In this document: positions 60,837-64,000 of the stretch, one piece after another
Layout of the letters: every line of letters starts with the position of its first letter
Numbering within the stretch: position 1 is the first letter of the stretch
NCBI GenBank assembly: GCA_036380735.1
Contig: DASVEE010000049.1
Location: 48,789 to 112,788, forward strand
From: DASVEE01 sp036380735
GTDB taxonomy: Bacteria > Acidobacteriota > Thermoanaerobaculia > Gp7-AA8
Direction of reading: 5' to 3'
DNA: 64,000 bases
The notes under the pieces: generated by a model
Databases searched by the model: none
Told to the model about the DNA's origin: nothing
The model's input: the letters and a program-made list of their open reading frames with translations, nothing else
Program-made: the position numbers and the translations under genes

Positions 60837-60978
60837 CGCGCCTCCCACGGCCTGTCCACAATTTGTCGTCCGCCCTGGTTCCCGTGACGCGGCGTCAAAG
60901 TGGAATACCAAATCGAAATGGCGGCCCCTCCAAATCCCTTTTCATCAGTGGCGTCCAATCCAGCAAACGAGGTCCGGC

Positions 60979-62205
60979 ATGACGAAAAAAGAGATCGTAC
61001 GAAGAGGCTCCGCTCTGACGTTCGCGGCAGTATTCGTGACTGCCGGGGTCGGCTTTGTAGGCGGCTATGATCCTCGTGTGCCTGAGGCCGATGCGGCGCT
61101 GCCGTCGATGGCTGCGGCGGCCGTCACTGCGGCAGCTTCAGCGGCGACCGCAACCGTCGCGCCCGTGGCTCCTGCGGACGAGGCCGAGGCCACGGCCGCG
61201 CTCGTGAAGATCGACAATGCCGAGCGCGCCAGGCTGGCCAACGAAATGGCCCGCTGGAAGACCCGCCATCCGCGTCAGCTCGTCGAAGTGATCGCCGATC
61301 TGGCCGAGAAGCAGCCGCTTCCGCTGCCGCCGACGTTCCTCCTCTCCATTGCCTGGTCCGAAACGCGAGGAAAAGTTCTCGCCATCTCCCCTGCCGGCGC
61401 GGCGGGACTGGCGCAGGCCACGCCGTCGGCCTATCTGTCCGAGGGTCTGGACGGCAAGGTCTTCGTGACCACCGACTATCTGACAGGCACGCGCGCGTTC
61501 ATCATGAAGAAACCGCTCGGCGACGCGCTGACCATTGCCGCGCCGCTCCTCAAGAAAAATACGCCCGCAAACCGCCAGCGCGCGGCGAAGCTCGTCGACG
61601 AGGCCATCAAGCTGCGCCGCGAAGGCATGGACGAGCTCGAGGCGCTGCGCCCCGTGGCGAACGAGACGTTCTTCCGCAAGATCGCCGAAGGCGATGCCCA
61701 CAATCTCGCCACGCTGCAGGAGCTCGACAAATTGATCGAGCGCGGTGCGCCGCCCGCGGAAATGCGAGCGTTCCACAAGCGCGTCCAGCGTGATTACACC
61801 TACCTGCGCAACCTGCAGCGAAACGGCTGGGCGAAGTATGCGAAAGCGCTCGCTACCAAACGCGACGCGCTGCTCCGCGCGCATTTCGGCCAGAGTCCCG
61901 CGCTCGTAATCGCCAATCGCCCGTACGAAGCCGGCGAATACCTCGGCCGGACGCTCGACGCCCGTTTCTCCCCGGTCGAGATGGCCGAGTTCCTGGCCGC
62001 GCACCTCAGCACGAAGCAGCAGCAGGCGCGCGAGCTCGGAGTGTCCGAGGAGCACCTCCCCGCCTGGACCGCCGCGCTCTACAACGGCGGCGCCGTGAAC
62101 GTGAAACGCATGCAGGCGGGCCTCATCCAGTCACTGCGCGAGACGGACAAGTACATGAAAGCCGTCCCCGCACGCACCGCGCTGCTCGAACGCATCCTCG
62201 GATAA
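60979..62205 (+). CDS. Lytic transglycosylase (SLT-like) domain protein
   Basis: 408 residues with an N-terminal signal or anchor (ALTFAAVFVTAGVGFVGGYD). The goose-lysozyme/SLT pattern is visible: FLLSIAWSETRGKVLAISPA with the catalytic Glu in WSETRG, GAAGLAQATPSAYLSEGLDG, and, much later, LPAWTAALYNGGAVNVKRMQ. A long helical insertion (about residues 195-340) splits the domain. It probably cleaves peptidoglycan glycan strands in the periplasm. The ATG at 60979 is preceded by GAGGTCCGGC. Confidence 0.8.
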   Translation: MTKKEIVRRGSALTFAAVFVTAGVGFVGGYDPRVPEADAALPSMAAAAVTAAASAATATVAPVAPADEAEATAALVKIDNAERARLANEMARWKTRHPRQLVEVIADLAEKQPLPLPPTFLLSIAWSETRGKVLAISPAGAAGLAQATPSAYLSEGLDGKVFVTTDYLTGTRAFIMKKPLGDALTIAAPLLKKNTPANRQRAAKLVDEAIKLRREGMDELEALRPVANETFFRKIAEGDAHNLATLQELDKLIERGAPPAEMRAFHKRVQRDYTYLRNLQRNGWAKYAKALATKRDALLRAHFGQSPALVIANRPYEAGEYLGRTLDARFSPVEMAEFLAAHLSTKQQQARELGVSEEHLPAWTAALYNGGAVNVKRMQAGLIQSLRETDKYMKAVPARTALLERILG

Positions 62206-62319
62206 CGCGATAGAGCATTCGCTCCCGACCTATCCGTCCCATCGTCTGCTCCACATCGCGGGTCACACCTTCTCGCTGTTGGCGCGCGCCTCGCAAAAAG
62301 CTGAGCCGTGACCGCCCGA

Positions 62320-62342
62320 CTCTCGGAGGAACCGAGAGGAGG
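62320..62342 (+). promoter_or_regulatory. Stem-loop overlapping the ribosome binding site of the RHH gene
   Basis: CTCTCGG (62320-62326) and CCGAGAG (62332-62338) form a 7 bp stem; the ribosome binding site GAGGAGG (62336-62342) begins in its 3' arm. It may be an operator for the DNA-binding product or a weak translational control. Confidence 0.45.
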
Positions 62343-62348
62343 TGTCAT

Positions 62349-62672
62349 GTGCGAAGGAAGTCGACGGAGCAACCGCCCGCTTCCGCCCGTCCGGCCCGCG
62401 TCCGCGAGCCGGCGGAGGAGCGTCGCAGTCGTTTACGAAGCCCATCCCCGCGCAGCAGCGACCCGCAGCGCCTACGCGTGACCGTGAAGCTGCCGGAAAC
62501 CATCATCCAGCGCGCGAGAAACGCGGTTGGCGGCACCGCCAATCTGACACTCGCCGCGCTCGTTGAACGGAGCCTGACTACCTATATCGACGAGTTGGAG
62601 AAGCAGCGCGGTAAAGCATTTCCTGCGCGGAACAAGCCTCTTCGAGTCGGACGGCCACGGCGCACAAAGTAA
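62349..62672 (+). CDS. Ribbon-helix-helix-like DNA-binding protein
   Basis: 107 residues, GTG start at 62349 behind GAGGAGG. The first 40 residues are basic and likely disordered; the core RLRVTVKLPETIIQRARNAV, then TLAALVERSLTTYIDELEKQ has the strand-helix-helix pattern of Arc/CopG-type proteins. The tail is basic (RVGRPRRTK). No toxin gene is adjacent. It is probably a small transcriptional regulator. Confidence 0.65.
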   Translation: MRRKSTEQPPASARPARVREPAEERRSRLRSPSPRSSDPQRLRVTVKLPETIIQRARNAVGGTANLTLAALVERSLTTYIDELEKQRGKAFPARNKPLRVGRPRRTK

Positions 62673-62778
62673 GCGTGCCACGGCGAAGCCGCCGCCCGCG
62701 CCGGCGGCTTTGCCCTTCTCGCACGAAGACGATTGAAAATGCTCCCTTTTCGTGAGATGGTCTTTGTCCTACGAGACC

Positions 62779-63534
62779 ATGGTGCCCAACGCCCTCCCCA
62801 TTCTGATCGTCGAGGACGACGGTCCCACACAGACACTGCTGCAGGCCCTCCTGCGCCGCGGCGGTTTCGACACCGAAGTAGCGCGTAACGGTCTCGAAGG
62901 CATCGAGCGGCTGCAGGCGCATCAATACGCCGCCGTCGTGCTCGACCTGATGATGCCGGGCGTGGGCGGCAAGGACGTGATCGACTATCTCTCGACCGCA
63001 CCGGACAAGGTGCCGGTCGTGATCTGTTCCGCCGCCGGACCCGCCGCGCTGACGGGCTTCGACCCTTCGCTCGTCAAAGCGATCGTGCGGAAGCCGTTCG
63101 ACGTCGATCAGTTCATCGCTGCCGTCACGGCCGCGGCGGCGGGGCTGGAGCACGTGGCCCAACCCGCCGGCCGTGTGCTGATCGTCGACGACGATCCCGG
63201 TGCGCGCTACACGCTGCGCGCCTTCCTCGAGCTCCCCGACATCGCGGAGGCCGAAAGCGGCGAAGAAGCGCTGGAGATGATCCGGCAGTCGCCTCCGGAC
63301 CTGGTGCTGCTCGACCTCGCGCTTCCCGGCACGCAGGGCGAAGAGATCCTTCGGCAACTGGCGAGCCAGGAGCAGACGCGTGCCCTCCCGGTCGTGGTCG
63401 TCACGTCACGCAAGCTCGACTTCGCGGAACGAAGCGCGCTGCTGGAGCACGCCGTCGCCGTCATCTACAAGGGCGACTTGTCGAGGGACACGCTGCGCGA
63501 CGCGGTGGCCGCGGCACTGCAGCGAATGCGTTGA
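62779..63534 (+). CDS. Response regulator with two receiver domains
   Basis: 251 residues from the ATG at 62779; a GTG at 62752 would add nine. Receiver 1: PILIVEDDGPTQTLLQALL, phospho-Asp in AVVLDLMMPGVGG, Lys in IVRKPFDVDQ. Receiver 2: VLIVDDDPGARYTLRAFLE, Asp in LVLLDLALPGTQG, Thr in VVVTSRK and Lys in IYKGDLSRD. Both keep the acidic pair, Asp and Lys, so both could be phosphorylated. There is no output domain, so it likely acts through protein contacts in a phosphorelay. Confidence 0.88.
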   Translation: MVPNALPILIVEDDGPTQTLLQALLRRGGFDTEVARNGLEGIERLQAHQYAAVVLDLMMPGVGGKDVIDYLSTAPDKVPVVICSAAGPAALTGFDPSLVKAIVRKPFDVDQFIAAVTAAAAGLEHVAQPAGRVLIVDDDPGARYTLRAFLELPDIAEAESGEEALEMIRQSPPDLVLLDLALPGTQGEEILRQLASQEQTRALPVVVVTSRKLDFAERSALLEHAVAVIYKGDLSRDTLRDAVAAALQRMR

Positions 63535-63586
63535 ACGCCGCGATCACGCGACGGCGGGCGTTGGGCGGCCGGTGACGCTATAAGGG

Positions 63587-63796
63587 GAATCGATAGGACC
63601 AATAGGACCCCACCCACCCCAAGGCCGCAGGTCCGCAACCGATAGGTCCTATTCGTCCCATAGGTCCTGTGGTCCTATTCGTCCTATAGGTCCTTGGCGG
63701 GACCGGCGCTTCTACAGAATGTAGACAACGCCGATCCGACCGGTCCGGGGCCGTGCAGCTCTCCCTCCTATTCGTCCTATCTGTCCTATAGGTCCT
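63587..63796. repeat. Array of the 9-bp repeat (locus 9)
   Basis: Left steps (CGATAGGACCAATAGGACC) at 63591-63609 and right steps (GATAGGTCCTATTCGTCCC and later GTCCTATAGGTCC) at about 63640-63690 and 63766-63796. The centre has GGTCCGC as in loci 4 and 6. It ends 30 bp before a transposase fragment. Confidence 0.85.
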
Positions 63797-63825
63797 CGCG
63801 CGCGTGAACACCGTAGCGTGTAGCC

Positions 63826-64000
63826 ATGCGGCACACGATCGTGTGCACTAGCTGCCGTCAGAGGCCCGCCAAAGTGGTGCAGCGCTACCGCCGCGTGTTT
63901 CCGGAGCGCCTGCCACAGATCGAATATCCGGCGTCATTCACGGTCCGACGCGTGCGCAGTAACGGGTACATCAAGTGGAAAGGCGGACAGGTCTTCGTCG
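63826..64000 (+). pseudogene. C-terminal fragment of an IS481-like transposase, cut by the window end
   Basis: The frame from the ATG at 63826 reaches the window end. Its second half (FPERLPQIEYPASFTVRRVR then SNGYIKWKGGQVFV) matches the C-terminal tail of IS481-type DDE integrases (ERLP-EYP--FTVRRVR-NG-IKW). The first 25 residues (MRHTIVCTSCRQRPAKV) do not look like the DDE core, and a stop codon lies in frame at 63814. The catalytic domain is therefore missing here, so this is a remnant, unless the rest lies elsewhere. Confidence 0.65.

Overview
The window is GC-rich, densely coded bacterial DNA. A Pkn-type Ser/Thr kinase fused to a TolB/WD40-like propeller, a LytS/LytTR pair, DUF1499 and peptidase-MA/TPR proteins, and many short-repeat hairpins between genes suggest an Acidobacteriota-type soil or sediment bacterium. 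This is inference, with no marker gene to confirm it.

Left chromosomal part (1-20.2 kb). A partial MDR dehydrogenase and a 1.1 kb repeat-filled gap come first. An ABC-F ATPase, two paralogous peptidase-MA/TPR proteins (one with its zinc site lost), a receiver-EAL phosphodiesterase and a DEAD-box helicase follow. Next is a reductive pyrimidine catabolic cluster: methylmalonate/malonate semialdehyde dehydrogenase, dihydropyrimidine dehydrogenase PreA, dihydropyrimidinase, NCS1 transporter and beta-ureidopropionase. Together these would import uracil or thymine and reduce, open and hydrolyse the ring; the semialdehyde dehydrogenase would handle the end product. The transaminase and the PreT partner are not in view. 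A hemerythrin, a YbaK-like deacylase and a tRNA-Glu(CTC) close this part.

Genomic island (about 20.25-50.59 kb). The 3' part of the tRNA-Glu gene is repeated twice downstream, at 22184-22245 (62 bp, identical) and 50538-50592 (55 bp). These look like att sites of two adjacent insertions. The first unit (1.9 kb) holds an AbiEi/AbiEii-like pair whose second gene ends inside the att copy. The second unit (28 kb) holds a LuxR-type regulator and a 27 kb, single-strand, tightly overlapping operon for an extracellular contractile injection system (eCIS, Afp/PVC-like). It encodes an AAA+ ATPase, a DUF4255 terminator, sheath, two tubes, a LysM protein, a split spike (gpD plus gp5-like), PAAR tip, gp25, a very large baseplate J protein, a second baseplate J-like protein and tail protein I. 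It also encodes three Cys-rich proteins of unknown role and a 1171-residue protein with an HNH-like C-terminus that is the likely cargo. I see no integrase, tape-measure gene or tail-fibre gene.

Right chromosomal part (50.6-64 kb). This has an SBBP/Calx-beta surface protein broken by a one-base frameshift, the kinase-propeller protein and a LytS/LytTR two-component pair. A class C serine hydrolase, a small membrane protein, a lytic transglycosylase, a ribbon-helix-helix protein, a double-receiver response regulator and the C-terminus of an IS481-like transposase at the window edge follow.

Between genes outside the island, inverted arrays of a 9-bp unit (GTCCTATTC-like) recur at about ten places, and arrays of a 7-bp unit at three. 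Neither is seen inside the island.
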